NCBI RefSeq assembly: GCF_003993775.1
Contig: NZ_RJRZ01000002.1
Location: 1 to 64,000, forward strand
DNA from: Frigidibacter oleivorans
GTDB lineage: Bacteria > Pseudomonadota > Alphaproteobacteria > Rhodobacterales > Rhodobacteraceae
DNA length: 64,000 nt
Direction: 5' to 3'
Part shown: positions 30,078-44,737 of the stretch, piece by piece
Layout: the number at the start of each line of letters is the position of its first letter
Position numbering within the stretch: the first letter of the stretch is position 1
The notes under the pieces: model-generated
What the model was told of the DNA's origin: nothing
The model's database searches: none
What the model saw: only the letters and a program-made list of their open reading frames with translations
Made by a program: the position numbers and the translations under genes

Positions 30078-30098
30078 GGAGGGGCCGTCTGCCCCTCC
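30078..30098. terminator. Hairpin between convergent genes
   Basis: GGAGGGGC and GCCCCTCC form a perfect 8-bp stem with a 5-base loop in the 75-base gap between two convergent stops. No T-run follows on either side, so termination is only inferred from place and stability. Confidence 0.4.
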
Positions 30099-30139
30099 GC
30101 ACCCCTCGCCGAGGATGCTGGCGACGGAAAGCGGGCCGC

Positions 30140-31738
30140 TCAGCCCGCCCCCCGCAGGAAGACATAGCCGTTCGGCCCCAGCCGGCCGGCGGTCTCCACC
30201 CCCTGCGCCGGGCCGATGGCCACGCCGCCGGGCGCCGACTTCGGCAGCTTCGCCGGCTTGGCGGACAGGTTGAACAGGCAGGTCACCGCCCCGGCGCCCT
30301 CGCCCCGCACGAACCCCAGCAGCGGCTCCGGCAGGTCGAGGAAGCGCGTCCCCCGCCCGGTCAGCGCGGGCGTGGCCCGGCGGAAGGCCAGCATCGCGCG
30401 ATAGGCCTCCAGCACCGAACCGGCCTTGCCCGCCTGTTCCGACACGGCGCGGGCGCGTTGCGGCGGCTTCACCGGCAGCCAGGGTTCGGCGGTGGAAAAG
30501 CCCGCCGCATGGCCGTCGCGATCCCAGACCATCGGCGTGCGGCACCCGTCGCGGCCCTTGTTGTCGGGCCAGAAGCGCAGGCCGACCGGGTCCGTCAGCT
30601 CTTCCCACAGGATGTCGGTTTCGGTCTGGCCCAGCTCCTCGCCCTGATAGAGGCAGATCGCCCCCTCGAAGGACAGGATCAGCGCCGCCGCCTGCCGCGC
30701 CAGCGCATCCCCGCCCGCATCATGCGGCGACCAGCGGCTGACATGGCGGTTGACGTCGTGGTTGGAAAAGCTCCAGCAGGGCCAGCCCTGCGGCGCGCCG
30801 GTGAAGAAGCCCTCGATCACCTTACGGAAATGCGCGGGGGTGTAGTCCGGCCCCAGCATCTCGAAACTGTAGGCCATGTGCAGCCGGTCGCCGCCCTTTG
30901 TGTATTCGCCCATGATCTGCACCGAGCGCAGCGCGTCGCCCACCTCGCCCACCATCATGCGGTCGGGGAAGCTGTCGGTCAGCGCCCGCAGCCGTTTCAG
31001 AAAGGCGATGTTTTCCGGCCGGGTCTTGGAGAACAGGTGTTCCTGCATGTCATAGGGATTGACCGGGGGCAGCACGCCGGGCTTGCGCGGCAGGCCCGGA
31101 TTGTCGCGCAGCCGGTCGTCGTGGAAGTAGTAGTTGACCGTGTCCAGCCGGAACCCGTCCACGCCCCGTTCCAGCCAGAAGCGCATCGCGTCCAGCAGCG
31201 CCTGCTGCACCGCGGGCGTGTGCAGGTTCAGGTCGGGCTGGCTGTCGAGGAAGTTGTGCAGGTAATACTGCCGCCGCCCCGCATCCCAGGTCCAGGACGA
31301 GCCGCCGAAGACCGACAGCCAGTTGTTCGGCGGGTTTCCGTCCGGTTTCGGATCGGCCCAGACATACCAGTCGGCGCGCGGATTCTCGCGGCTCGACCGG
31401 CTTTCGACGAACCAGGGGTGCCGGTCGGAACTGTGCGAGATCACCTGGTCGATGATGACCTTCAGGCCCAGATCATGCGCCCGGGCGATCAGCGCGTCGA
31501 AATCGGCGAGCGTGCCGAACAGCGGCTCGATCCCGGTATAGTCGGACACGTCATAGCCCATGTCCTCCATCGGCGAGGGGAAGATCGGCGACAGCCAGAT
31601 CGCGTCGCAGCCGAGGTCGGCCACATGGTCCAGCCTGCGGGTGATGCCGGCGAGATCGCCGACCCCGTCGCCATTGTCGTCCTGAAAGCTGCGCGGGTAG
31701 ATCTGGTAGATCACCGCGCTGCGCCACCACTCCGTCAT
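30140..31738 (-). CDS. GH13 alpha-glucosidase
   Basis: A 532-residue alpha-amylase-family (GH13) enzyme. Nucleophile D199 lies in GFRLDTVNYYF, general acid E265 in MVGEVGD, and the third carboxylate D328 in FSNHDVNRH. The start IYQIYPRSFQDDNGDGVGDL matches oligo-1,6-glucosidases and alpha-glucosidases. No signal peptide is seen, so it should act in the cytosol on maltodextrins, including those released from glycogen. The ATG follows GAGGAGCGAGAG. It diverges from glgP and so belongs to the glycogen locus. Confidence 0.88.
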   Translation of the reverse strand: MTEWWRSAVIYQIYPRSFQDDNGDGVGDLAGITRRLDHVADLGCDAIWLSPIFPSPMEDMGYDVSDYTGIEPLFGTLADFDALIARAHDLGLKVIIDQVISHSSDRHPWFVESRSSRENPRADWYVWADPKPDGNPPNNWLSVFGGSSWTWDAGRRQYYLHNFLDSQPDLNLHTPAVQQALLDAMRFWLERGVDGFRLDTVNYYFHDDRLRDNPGLPRKPGVLPPVNPYDMQEHLFSKTRPENIAFLKRLRALTDSFPDRMMVGEVGDALRSVQIMGEYTKGGDRLHMAYSFEMLGPDYTPAHFRKVIEGFFTGAPQGWPCWSFSNHDVNRHVSRWSPHDAGGDALARQAAALILSFEGAICLYQGEELGQTETDILWEELTDPVGLRFWPDNKGRDGCRTPMVWDRDGHAAGFSTAEPWLPVKPPQRARAVSEQAGKAGSVLEAYRAMLAFRRATPALTGRGTRFLDLPEPLLGFVRGEGAGAVTCLFNLSAKPAKLPKSAPGGVAIGPAQGVETAGRLGPNGYVFLRGAG

Positions 31739-31794
31739 CTCTCGCTCCTCGTTCCTGCGCGCGCCATCGGATGCCGGCGCGGCCCGGGATGCAA

Positions 31795-31822
31795 CCGGCT
31801 GGGCGGAATGACGCCCAACCGG
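31795..31822. repeat. Imperfect inverted repeat between the alpha-glucosidase gene and glgP
   Basis: CCGGCTGGGCG and CGCCCAACCGG pair over 11 bases with one mismatch around a GAATGA loop, inside the 248-base divergent gap. It may be an operator for both directions or an RNA hairpin in the alpha-glucosidase leader. No promoter boxes near it are convincing. Confidence 0.35.
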
Positions 31823-31986
31823 GGCGGCGGCGTGGCCGGGATGCCGCCTTTTTGGATGTTTCGCCGCGCGACTGTGCCCGGAATGACGATGTGCCGCCTG
31901 TTCCATGTCATTTCCGCGACGCCTGCTGGCTTTGCGGGGCAGGCTGTGGAATCCCTGACGCGACGACAGGACGAGGTTCGACCCCG

Positions 31987-34404
31987 ATGACCGACATGCA
32001 AACCCCCGTGCCGCCCGTGGCCGGCACCACCCCCGCCGCGTTGCGCGCGTCGATCCTCGACCATCTGCGCACCAGCCTGGGCAAGGACCCCGGGCATTCC
32101 TCGATCTACGACTGGCGGATGGCGCTGTCCTATGCGCTGCGCGACCTGGTGATCGAGCCCTGGTTCGCCGCGACCCGGCGCACCTATGGCGAGGGGCGCA
32201 AGCGGGTCTATTACCTGTCGATGGAGTTCCTGATCGGCCGGATGCTGGAGGATGCGGCCATCAACCTTGGCCTGCACCAGGTCTGCACCGAGGCGCTGGC
32301 GGGCATCGGCCCGGACTTCGCCACGCTGGTCGATGACGAACCCGATGCAGCGCTCGGCAATGGCGGGCTGGGGCGGCTGGCGGCCTGTTTCCTCGATTCC
32401 ATGTCGACGCTGGGCTGCCCCTCCTACGGCTATGGCATCCGCTATGAACACGGCATCTTCCGCCAGCGGTTCGAGGGCGGCCAGCAGGTCGAGACGCCCG
32501 AGGACTGGCTGCTGCGCCGCGACCCCTGGGTGTTCGAGCGGCCCGAGGCGGTGGCGACCATCGGCTTTCGCGGCCATGTCGAGACGCGCGACGGCCGCGC
32601 CGTCTGGCTGCCGGGCGAGACGGTGATCGCCGAGGCCAACGACATGCCGGTGGCCGGCTGGAAGGGACGCTGGGCCAACACGCTGCGGCTGTGGGGGGCG
32701 CGGCCCACCACGCTGTTCGACCTCGCCCGGTTCAACATGGGCGACCATACCGCCGCCTCGGAACCCGAGGCGCTGGCCCGGACGCTGAGCCGGGTGCTGT
32801 ATCCCAGCGACGGCACGCAGGCGGGCAAGGAGCTGCGGCTGAAGCAGGAATATTTCCTGACCGCCGCCTCGATCTCGGACATCGTGCGCCGTTTCCTCGG
32901 CCAGCAGACGGACCTGCGCAAGCTGCCCGAACTGGTCGCGATCCAGATGAACGACACCCATCCCGCCATCGCCGGGCCGGAACTGATCCGGATCATGGTG
33001 GACCTGCATGGCATCGACTTCGACGAGGCCTGCGAGGTGGCGCTGCAGGTCCTTGGCTATACCAACCACACCCTTCTGCCCGAGGCGCTGGAACGCTGGT
33101 CGACCTGGATGATGGGATCGGTCCTGCCCCGCCACCTGCAGATCATCGAGCGCATCGACGACTGGCACCGCCGCAAGAACCCGACGCGCCCCGCCGGCCT
33201 GTCGATCTTCCAACATGACGAGGTGCAGATGGGCACGCTGGCCTTCGTCACCGCGCATCGCGTCAACGGCGTGTCGGCGCTGCATACCGACCTGATGCGC
33301 AAGACGGTGTTCCACGACCTGAACGTGCTGCATCCCGACCGGATCGTGAACCAGACCAACGGCATCACCCCGCGGCGCTGGCTGGCGCTGGCCAACCCGG
33401 CGCTGTCCGGGCTGGTGACGCAGACGGTGGGCGACGGCTGGCAGGACGACCTCGACCGGCTGCGCGGGCTGGAACGGCATGTGGGCGATGCCGCCTTCCT
33501 GGCCGATTTCGCCGCCGCCAAGCGCAGCAACAAGGCGCGGCTGGCCGACTGGCTGGCGCGTACGGCGGGGGCGAAGGTCAACCCCGACGCGCTGTTCGAC
33601 GTGCAGGTCAAGCGCATTCACGAATACAAGCGCCAGCTTCTGAACATCCTCGAGGCGATCGCGCTGTGGCACCAGATCCGCGAGAACCCGTCCTCGGCCA
33701 TCGTGCCGCGGGTGAAGATCTTCGGCGGCAAGTCGGCGCCCGGCTATGCGACGGCCAAGCTGATCATCCGGCTGATCAACGACGCGGCGGCGGTGATCAA
33801 TGCCGATCCGGCGACGAAGGACTGGCTGCAGATCGTCTATCCCGCCAACTACAATGTCAGCATGGCGGAAAAGCTGATCCCGGCCGCCGACCTGTCGGAA
33901 CAGATCTCGACCGCGGGGACCGAGGCATCGGGCACCGGCAACATGAAGTTCAGCCTGAACGGCGCGCTGACCATCGGCACGCTGGACGGCGCGAATGTGG
34001 AGATCCGCGAACAGGTGGGGGCGGAGAACTTCTTCCTGTTCGGCCTGACCACGCCCGAGGTCATCGCCCGCCGCGCCCGCATCGGGCACGAACGGGCGGC
34101 CATCAGCGAAAGCCAGCACCTGCGCGACGTGCTGCAGATGCTGGCCGAGGGCGTGTTCAGCCCCGGCGATCCCGGCCGCTATCACGCGCTGACCGACATG
34201 CTGTGGAACCACGACCACTATCTGGTGACCTCGGACTTCGAGGATTACTATACCCGCCAGCGCGATGTGGACCGTGTCTTCAAGGAGTCCGCAACCTGGA
34301 CCCGCATGGCTGCGTTGAACACGGCGCGCATGGGATTCTTCTCGTCCGACCGGACGATCAGGGGCTACATGTCGGATATCTGGTCCGTGACCTCCGCCGT
34401 CTGA
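31987..34404 (+). CDS. glgP: Glycogen/maltodextrin phosphorylase
   Basis: An 805-residue phosphorylase (E. coli GlgP 815) that releases glucose-1-phosphate from alpha-1,4-glucan ends. The PLP lysine is K654 in GTGNMKFSLNGAL; YYLSMEFLIGR, ALGNGGLGRLAACF and TNGITPRRWL are in their usual places. The open frame continues upstream, but the phosphorylase pattern begins with this ATG. It is the first gene of the glgPBCAX-pgm cluster. Confidence 0.95.
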   Translation: MTDMQTPVPPVAGTTPAALRASILDHLRTSLGKDPGHSSIYDWRMALSYALRDLVIEPWFAATRRTYGEGRKRVYYLSMEFLIGRMLEDAAINLGLHQVCTEALAGIGPDFATLVDDEPDAALGNGGLGRLAACFLDSMSTLGCPSYGYGIRYEHGIFRQRFEGGQQVETPEDWLLRRDPWVFERPEAVATIGFRGHVETRDGRAVWLPGETVIAEANDMPVAGWKGRWANTLRLWGARPTTLFDLARFNMGDHTAASEPEALARTLSRVLYPSDGTQAGKELRLKQEYFLTAASISDIVRRFLGQQTDLRKLPELVAIQMNDTHPAIAGPELIRIMVDLHGIDFDEACEVALQVLGYTNHTLLPEALERWSTWMMGSVLPRHLQIIERIDDWHRRKNPTRPAGLSIFQHDEVQMGTLAFVTAHRVNGVSALHTDLMRKTVFHDLNVLHPDRIVNQTNGITPRRWLALANPALSGLVTQTVGDGWQDDLDRLRGLERHVGDAAFLADFAAAKRSNKARLADWLARTAGAKVNPDALFDVQVKRIHEYKRQLLNILEAIALWHQIRENPSSAIVPRVKIFGGKSAPGYATAKLIIRLINDAAAVINADPATKDWLQIVYPANYNVSMAEKLIPAADLSEQISTAGTEASGTGNMKFSLNGALTIGTLDGANVEIREQVGAENFFLFGLTTPEVIARRARIGHERAAISESQHLRDVLQMLAEGVFSPGDPGRYHALTDMLWNHDHYLVTSDFEDYYTRQRDVDRVFKESATWTRMAALNTARMGFFSSDRTIRGYMSDIWSVTSAV

Positions 34405-34438
34405 GGTGGGTCCGGGCCCCAGGCCCGGAGGATGACGG

Positions 34439-36625
34439 ATGGAAACGACAGAAGGTGGCGGGATCGACCGGGCCGCGGCCGAGGCGATCGCGGCGGGCCG
34501 GCACGGGGACCCGTTCTCCGTTCTGGGGCTGCATCCCGCAGGACCGGACTGGGTGTTGCGCTGCTTCGTGCCCGGGGCCGAGCGCGTGGTCGCGCTGATG
34601 GAGGACGGGCGCCATCCGCTGGCCGGACGGCCGGACGTGCCCGGCTTCTTCGCCGGCCGGGTGCCGCGGCTGGCGCCCTACCGCCTGGCCGCCGAGGGCG
34701 ATGGCGCCACATGGGAATTCGACGATCCCTACCGCTTCGGTCCGGTGCTGGGCCCGCTCGACGAACATCTGATGTCCGAGGGCCGGCACCTGCGGCTGTG
34801 GCAAAGGCTGGGCGCGCATCCGATGCGGCACGAGGGCGTCGAGGGCACCCATTTCGCCGTCTGGGCGCCGAATGCGCAGCGCGTGTCGGTGGTGGGCGAC
34901 TTCAACTGGTGGGATGGCCGTCGCGCGCCGATGCGCCGGCGCGGTGCGACTGGGGTCTGGGAAATCTTCCTGCCCGGCATCCCCGCCGGCACCGCCTATA
35001 AGTACGACATCCTCGGCCCGGGCGGCGAAAGCCTGCCGCAAAAAGCCGATCCGGTGGGCTTCGGCGCGGAGCACCCGCCCGCCACCGCCTCGATCGTGCG
35101 GGGCCTGCCGCCGCGCCAGCCCGAGGAGAACCGCGCCCGCCGGGCCGAGGCGAATTCCGTCGACGCGCCGATCTCGATCTACGAGGTGCATCTGGGGTCG
35201 TGGCGCCGCCGGGTCGAAGAGGGCAACCGCCGCCTGTCCTACCGCGAACTGGCGAGCGAACTGGTGGGCTATGCCCGGGACATGGGCTTCACCCATCTGG
35301 AACTGCTGCCGATCAGCGAATACCCCTTCGACGGATCATGGGGTTACCAGCCGGTGGGCATGTTCGCGCCCACCATCCGCCACGGCACGCCCGACGAGTT
35401 TCGTGTGCTGGTACAGGCGGCCCATGCGGCGGGTCTGGGCGTCATCCTCGACTGGGTGCCGGGGCACTTCCCCTCCGACGCGCACGGGCTGAGCCGGTTC
35501 GACGGCACCGCGCTCTACGAACATGCCGACCCGAAGGAAGGCTTTCACCGCGACTGGAACACGCTGATCTACAATTACGGCCGGCGCGAGGTGAAGAACT
35601 ACCTGATCGCCAACGCGATCTACTGGCTGGCCGAATACGGCACCGACGGGCTGCGCGTCGATGCCGTGGCCTCGATGCTGTATCGCGACTATTCCCGGCC
35701 CGAGGGCGAATGGGTGCCGAACGTCCATGGCGGGCGCGAGAACCTCGAAGCCTCGGCATTCCTGCGCGAGATGAATTCCGCCGTCTATGCCGACCTGCCG
35801 GGCAGCATGACCGTAGCCGAGGAAAGCACCAGCTTCCCCGGCGTGTCGCGGCCGGTGCACGAGGGCGGGCTCGGCTTCGGCTTCAAGTGGAACATGGGCT
35901 GGATGAACGACACGCTCGACTACATCGCGCGCGATCCCGTCCACCGCCGCTGGCACCACGACCAGCTGACCTTCGGCATGGTCTATGCCTGGAGCGAGAA
36001 TTTCATCCTGCCGATCAGCCATGACGAGGTGGTGCACGGCAAGGGGTCGATGATCGGCAAGATGCCGGGCAGCCCCTGGGAGAAATTCGCGAACCTGCGC
36101 GCGTATTACGGCTTCATGTGGGGGCATCCGGGCAAGAAGCTTCTGTTCATGGGCCAGGAATTCGCGCAGGGTCGCGAATGGAACCACGACACCAGCCTCG
36201 ACTGGCACCAGCTGGAGGATCCGCAGCACGCGGGCATCCAGCGGCTGGTGCGCGATCTCAACCGGCTCTACCGCGACACGCCGGCGCTGCATGTCCATGA
36301 CAGTCGGCCCGAGGGATTCCGCTGGATCGACGCCGACAACCGCGACCAGTCGGTGCTGGCCTTCGCGCGCTGCGGGCGGCGGGGCGACGCGCCGGTGGTG
36401 GTGGTCTGCAACTTCACCCCGGTGGAACGCACGGGCTTTCGTCTGGGATTCCCGGAACAAGGCCGGTGGAGCGAGGTTCTGAATACGGATGCCGCCATCT
36501 ATGGCGGCGCGAACCGGGGCAATCTGGGCGGCGTGCTGACCGAGGATGTCGCCTCGCATGGTCTGCAGCAATCGGCGCTCTTGACGCTGCCGCCGCTGTC
36601 GGTCGTCATGTTCCGCAAGGGGTAG
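34439..36625 (+). CDS. glgB: 1,4-alpha-glucan branching enzyme
   Basis: A 728-residue GH13 branching enzyme, the same length as E. coli GlgB. The N-terminal CBM48 domain ([20 protein letters not shown]) precedes the barrel, with D408 in [12 protein letters not shown]461 in [10 protein letters not shown] and D529 in [11 protein letters not shown]. It makes alpha-1,6 branches in glycogen. CGGAGG stands 8 bases before the ATG; 34 bases separate it from glgP. Confidence 0.96.
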   Translation: METTEGGGIDRAAAEAIAAGRHGDPFSVLGLHPAGPDWVLRCFVPGAERVVALMEDGRHPLAGRPDVPGFFAGRVPRLAPYRLAAEGDGATWEFDDPYRFGPVLGPLDEHLMSEGRHLRLWQRLGAHPMRHEGVEGTHFAVWAPNAQRVSVVGDFNWWDGRRAPMRRRGATGVWEIFLPGIPAGTAYKYDILGPGGESLPQKADPVGFGAEHPPATASIVRGLPPRQPEENRARRAEANSVDAPISIYEVHLGSWRRRVEEGNRRLSYRELASELVGYARDMGFTHLELLPISEYPFDGSWGYQPVGMFAPTIRHGTPDEFRVLVQAAHAAGLGVILDWVPGHFPSDAHGLSRFDGTALYEHADPKEGFHRDWNTLIYNYGRREVKNYLIANAIYWLAEYGTDGLRVDAVASMLYRDYSRPEGEWVPNVHGGRENLEASAFLREMNSAVYADLPGSMTVAEESTSFPGVSRPVHEGGLGFGFKWNMGWMNDTLDYIARDPVHRRWHHDQLTFGMVYAWSENFILPISHDEVVHGKGSMIGKMPGSPWEKFANLRAYYGFMWGHPGKKLLFMGQEFAQGREWNHDTSLDWHQLEDPQHAGIQRLVRDLNRLYRDTPALHVHDSRPEGFRWIDADNRDQSVLAFARCGRRGDAPVVVVCNFTPVERTGFRLGFPEQGRWSEVLNTDAAIYGGANRGNLGGVLTEDVASHGLQQSALLTLPPLSVVMFRKG

Positions 36626-36652
36626 CGGCCAGAGCCGCAAGGGAGGACGGAA

Positions 36653-37921
36653 ATGGGGCCAGTGTCCAGCGACAGACTGAGCCGCCGCGCCATGGCCTTC
36701 GTGCTGGCCGGAGGGCGCGGCAGCCGGCTGCGGGAATTGACGGATGTGCGGGCCAAGCCCGCGGTCTATTTCGGCGGCAAGACCCGGATCATCGACTTCG
36801 CCCTGTCGAACGCGCTGAATTCGGGCATCCGCAAGATGGCGGTGGCCACGCAGTACAAGGCGCACAGCCTGATCCGCCACCTGCAGCGCGGCTGGACCTT
36901 CTTCCGGGCAGAACGCAACGAATACCTCGACATCCTGCCCGCCAGCCAGCGGGTGGATGAAAACAAGTGGTATCTGGGCACCGCCGACGCGGTGACGCAG
37001 AACATCGACATCGTGGACAGCTACGGTGTCGACTACATCGTCGTGCTGGCCGGCGATCACATCTACAAGATGGATTACGAGGTGATGCTGCGCGACCATG
37101 TCGAAAGCGGCGCGGACGTGACCGTGGGCTGCCTGACGGTGCCGCGGGCCGAGGCCTCAGCCTTCGGCGTGATGCATATCGACAGCAACAAGCGCATCGT
37201 GGATTTTCTGGAAAAGCCGAAAGACCCGCCCGGCATGCCCGGCAAGCCCGATCTGGCGCTGGCCTCGATGGGGATCTACGTCTTCGACTGGTCCTTCCTG
37301 CGCAAGCTGCTGGCAGAGGATGCCGAGGATCCGAATTCCAGCCACGACTTCGGCCATGACATCATCCCCGCGCTGGTGAAGGGCGGCAAGGCGATGGCGC
37401 ATCTGCTGGCCGACAGCTTCATCGGCGCGGGGGACGAACCCTACTGGCGCGACGTGGGCACCATCGACGCCTTCCACCAGGCCAATATCGACCTGACCAA
37501 CTTCACCCCGGAACTGGACCTTTACGACACGAGCTGGCCGATCTGGACCTACAGCGAGGCGGTGCCCCCCGCGAAGTTCATCCATGACGAAGAGGGGCGG
37601 CGCGGATTGGCCATTTCCTCGATGATCTCGGGCGGCTGCATCATCTCGGGGACCGAGGTGCGGGAATCGCTGCTGTTCACCGGGGTGCGCAGCCACAGCT
37701 ATTCGATGATGGAACAGGTCGTGGCCCTGCCCTATGCCGAGGTGGAGCGCCATGCGCGGCTGACCCGCGTCGTGCTGGACCGGGGGGTGAAGGTGCCCGC
37801 TAATCTGGTGGTGGGCGAGGATCCCGAGGAAGACGCGAAATGGTTCCGCGTCTCCGAAGGCGGCGTCGTCCTGATCACGCAGCCGATGCTTGACCGCCGG
37901 GCCGCGAAGCTGGGAACATGA
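36653..37921 (+). CDS. glgC: Glucose-1-phosphate adenylyltransferase
   Basis: A 422-residue ADP-glucose pyrophosphorylase (E. coli GlgC 431), the controlled first step of glycogen synthesis. [15 protein letters not shown] is the nucleotide-binding loop; [19 protein letters not shown] binds substrate and the N-terminal effector; [13 protein letters not shown] holds the catalytic Asp. The C-terminal left-handed beta-helix follows. In related photosynthetic and heterotrophic alphaproteobacteria the enzyme is activated by fructose-6-phosphate and pyruvate; that is known of the family, not seen here. Confidence 0.95.
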   Translation: MGPVSSDRLSRRAMAFVLAGGRGSRLRELTDVRAKPAVYFGGKTRIIDFALSNALNSGIRKMAVATQYKAHSLIRHLQRGWTFFRAERNEYLDILPASQRVDENKWYLGTADAVTQNIDIVDSYGVDYIVVLAGDHIYKMDYEVMLRDHVESGADVTVGCLTVPRAEASAFGVMHIDSNKRIVDFLEKPKDPPGMPGKPDLALASMGIYVFDWSFLRKLLAEDAEDPNSSHDFGHDIIPALVKGGKAMAHLLADSFIGAGDEPYWRDVGTIDAFHQANIDLTNFTPELDLYDTSWPIWTYSEAVPPAKFIHDEEGRRGLAISSMISGGCIISGTEVRESLLFTGVRSHSYSMMEQVVALPYAEVERHARLTRVVLDRGVKVPANLVVGEDPEEDAKWFRVSEGGVVLITQPMLDRRAAKLGT

Positions 37922-37985
37922 CCGCGCCGCCCGGGTTGTCCGGCAAAGGGTGGCGCTTTGCTGGACCCTGGAGAGATGAGGCGCG

Positions 37986-39448
37986 ATGATGGTCGAGGCG
38001 GCGGGGTTGCGGCGTGTGCTTTCGGTTGCCTCGGAATGCGTTCCCCTGATCAAGACCGGCGGTCTGGCCGATATCGCGGGTGCGCTGCCCTCGGCGATGG
38101 CGGCGCAGGGCTGGGACATGCGGGTGCTGATGCCCGCCTATCCGGGCATGCTGGACCGGATCGCCGAGGCGGCCGAGGTCTGGTCGCATCCCGACCTGTT
38201 CGGCGGCCCGGCGCGGATCCTGGCCGGCATGGCGGGCACGGCCCCGGCCGAGGTGCCGATGCTGCTGCTGGACGCGCCGCACCTGTTCGACCGGCCGGGC
38301 GGGCCCTATCTCGGCACCGACGGACGCGACCATCCCGACAATCCGGAACGCTTTGCCGCGCTGTCCTGGGTCGCGGCGGAAATCGCAGCCGAGGGCCTGT
38401 CCGATGGCTGGCGGCCCGAACTCGTCCATGCGCATGACTGGCAGGGCGCGCTGGCGCCCGTCTATCTCCGCTATCGCGGCATTGCCTGCGCCTCGGTCCT
38501 GACCATCCACAACATCGCCTTCCAGGGGCTGACCGGCGCCCACCGGCTGCACGGGCTGCGCCTGCCGGAACAGGCGTTCTGGGACGGGACGCTGGAATAT
38601 TACGGCCAGATCTCGATGCTGAAGGCGGGGCTGATCGCCGCCGACCGCATCACCACCGTGTCGCCGAACTATGCGCGCGAATTGCTGCGGCCGGATTTCG
38701 GGATGGGCCTCGAAGGCGTGATCGCCTCGCGGGCGGGCGCGATGGTCGGCATCCTGAACGGCATCGACACGCAGGTCTGGAACCCGGAAGCCGACCCCCG
38801 CATCATCCCCTTCAACGCCCGCACGCTGAAGCTGAAGGCGCAGAACCGCGACCGCCTGCGCGAGGATTTCGGGCTGACCCATGTGCCGGGCCCGCTGGCC
38901 GTGGTCGTCAGCCGGATGAGCTGGCAGAAGGGGCTCGATCTGCTGCCCGAGGTGGTGGACGGGTTCGTGGCGCGCGGCGGCGGACTGGCGGTGCTGGGCG
39001 CGGGCGATGCGGCGATCTCGGTGGCGCTGGCGGGTGTGGTCGCCCGCTATCCGGGCCGGGTGGCCCTGCGCACGGGATATGACGAAACGCTGCCGCACCG
39101 GATGTTCGCGGGCGGCGACGCGGTGCTGGTGCCCTCGCGCTTCGAACCCTGCGGGCTGACGCAGATGTATGGCTTGCGCTATGGCGCGGTGCCGGTGGTC
39201 AGCGCGGTGGGCGGGCTGGCCGACACGGTGATCCATGCCAATCGCGTGGCGCTGGACGCGGGCTGCGCGACGGGCGTGGTCTTCCCGCAGGTGGATGCGA
39301 CCGGCCTGTCGCAGGCGCTGGACCAGCTGTGCGATCTCTATGCCGAACCTGCGGTCTTTCGCGCGATGCAACGGGCGGGTATGAAGCAGGACATGGGCTG
39401 GCGCCGGTCCGCCGCCGCCTATGCCCGGCTCTACGAGGATATCGCCCG

Positions 39449-39452
<4 letters not shown>
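37986..39452 (+). CDS. glgA: Glycogen synthase (ADP-glucose)
   Basis: A 488-residue GT5 glycogen synthase (E. coli 477). SECVPLIKTGGLADIAGALP carries the KTGGL motif for ADP-glucose; HAHDWQGAL, TIHNIAFQG and SRFEPCGLTQMYGLRYG with the E-x7-type motif follow. Start is the first of two ATGs after GATGAGG. The stop overlaps the likely glgX GTG start. Confidence 0.95.
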
Positions 39453-43290
<3,838 letters not shown>

Positions 43291-43390
43291 GGCCTTTCCG
43301 CCCCTGATTCGTCCCGGGGGGCCGCCGAGGCTGGCCCCCGCTTGCATTGCCCGCCACAGCGCGTAAGTCCTGCGGAAAAGGAGTCCGATC

Positions 43391-44737
43391 ATGTCCGACC
43401 GTCTGGAACGCCTGACGCAGGCATTGCTGGCCGCCGCTGCCCGCGCGGGGGCGGGGGCCGCCGATGCGATCGCCGTGGACGGTGTCGCGCAGTCCATCGA
43501 CGTGCGCGACGGCAGGCTGGAACAGGCGGAACGGTCCGAGGGCGTGGAAATCGGCCTCAGGGTGCTGATCGGCGGGCGGCAGGCCTGCGTCTCGGCCTCC
43601 GATATCTCGGACCGGACGATGGCCGAGATGGCGGAACGCGCCGTGGCCATGGCCCGCGAGGCGCCCGAGGACCCGAACGCGGGCCTGGCCGACCCGTCGC
43701 AACTGGCGCGGAACTGGGACATCGCGGCGCTGGAACTGGCCGACCCCGCCGCCGACCCCGCCCCGGCGGACCTGGAGCAGGAGGCGCTGCGGACCGAGGC
43801 GGCGGCGCTGGCGGTGGCGGGCGTCAGCCGGTCGATGGGCGCATCGGCGGCGCAATCGCGGCGCAGCGTCTGGATCGCCGCCAGCAATGGCTTTTCCGGC
43901 GGCTATGTCCGCAGCTCGCGCCACCTGTCGGCCAGCGCCATCGCCGGCGAGGGCCTGACCATGGAACGGGACTGGGCGGCGGAGTCGCGCATCTTCGCCG
44001 CCGACATGCCCAGCCCCGAAGAGATCGGCCAGCGCGCGGGCGAACGCGCCGCCGCCCGCCACGGCTCGCGCAAGCCGCCGACCGGGGCCTTCCCGGTGCT
44101 TTATGACGAACGGGTGTCGAACAGCCTGATCGGGCATCTGCTGGCGGCGGTGAACGGGCAGGCCATCGCCCGGGGTGCGAGCTGGCTGCGCGACGCGCTG
44201 CACCAGCCGGTCCTGCCCGCGGGCCTGTCGGTGACCGAGGATCCGTTCCGCGTGCGGATCGGCGGCAGCCGCCCCTTCGATGCCGAGGGCCTGCCCACCC
44301 GACGCCGGGACATCGTGGCGGCGGGCGTGCTGACCGGCTGGACGCTCGACCTTGCCACCGCGCGCAAGCTGGGGATGGACAGCACCGGCAATGCCAGCCG
44401 CGGCACCTCGGCGCCGCCCTCGCCCGCGCATTCCAACATCGCGCTGACCCCTGGCGCCGCCAGCCGCGAGGATCTGATCCGGCAGATGGGGCGCGGGCTG
44501 TTGGTGACGCAGCTGATCGGGTCCTCGATCAACGCGACGACGGGCGACTACAGCCGCGGCGCCTCGGGCTTCTGGATCGAGAATGGCGAGATCGCCTATC
44601 CGGTGAACGAGTGCACCATCGCCGGCAACCTGCGGCAGATGCTGATGACGCTGATCCCCGCCAATGACGGGCGGGCGCATCAAAGCCATGTCATCCCCAG
44701 CCTGCTGGTCGAGGGGCTGACCGTTGCCGGCGCCTGA
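43391..44737 (+). CDS. pmbA: TldD/PmbA family metalloprotease-like protein
   Basis: A 448-residue TldD/PmbA protein, PmbA side. Segments such as DVRDGRLEQAERSEGVEIGLRV near residue 40 and the C-terminal GASGFWIENGEIAYPVNE with NGDGR-like end are characteristic. In E. coli TldD and PmbA (TldE) form a heterodimeric protease for peptide antibiotics and antitoxins; no tldD lies here. AAGGAG precedes the ATG. The next gene overlaps its 3' end by 14 bases. Confidence 0.88.
   Translation: MSDRLERLTQALLAAAARAGAGAADAIAVDGVAQSIDVRDGRLEQAERSEGVEIGLRVLIGGRQACVSASDISDRTMAEMAERAVAMAREAPEDPNAGLADPSQLARNWDIAALELADPAADPAPADLEQEALRTEAAALAVAGVSRSMGASAAQSRRSVWIAASNGFSGGYVRSSRHLSASAIAGEGLTMERDWAAESRIFAADMPSPEEIGQRAGERAAARHGSRKPPTGAFPVLYDERVSNSLIGHLLAAVNGQAIARGASWLRDALHQPVLPAGLSVTEDPFRVRIGGSRPFDAEGLPTRRRDIVAAGVLTGWTLDLATARKLGMDSTGNASRGTSAPPSPAHSNIALTPGAASREDLIRQMGRGLLVTQLIGSSINATTGDYSRGASGFWIENGEIAYPVNECTIAGNLRQMLMTLIPANDGRAHQSHVIPSLLVEGLTVAGA

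Noticed and set aside
31735-34218. 827-codon open frame opposite glgP
   Set aside because: Antisense shadow; low-complexity His/Arg/Gly/Gln composition and no motif.
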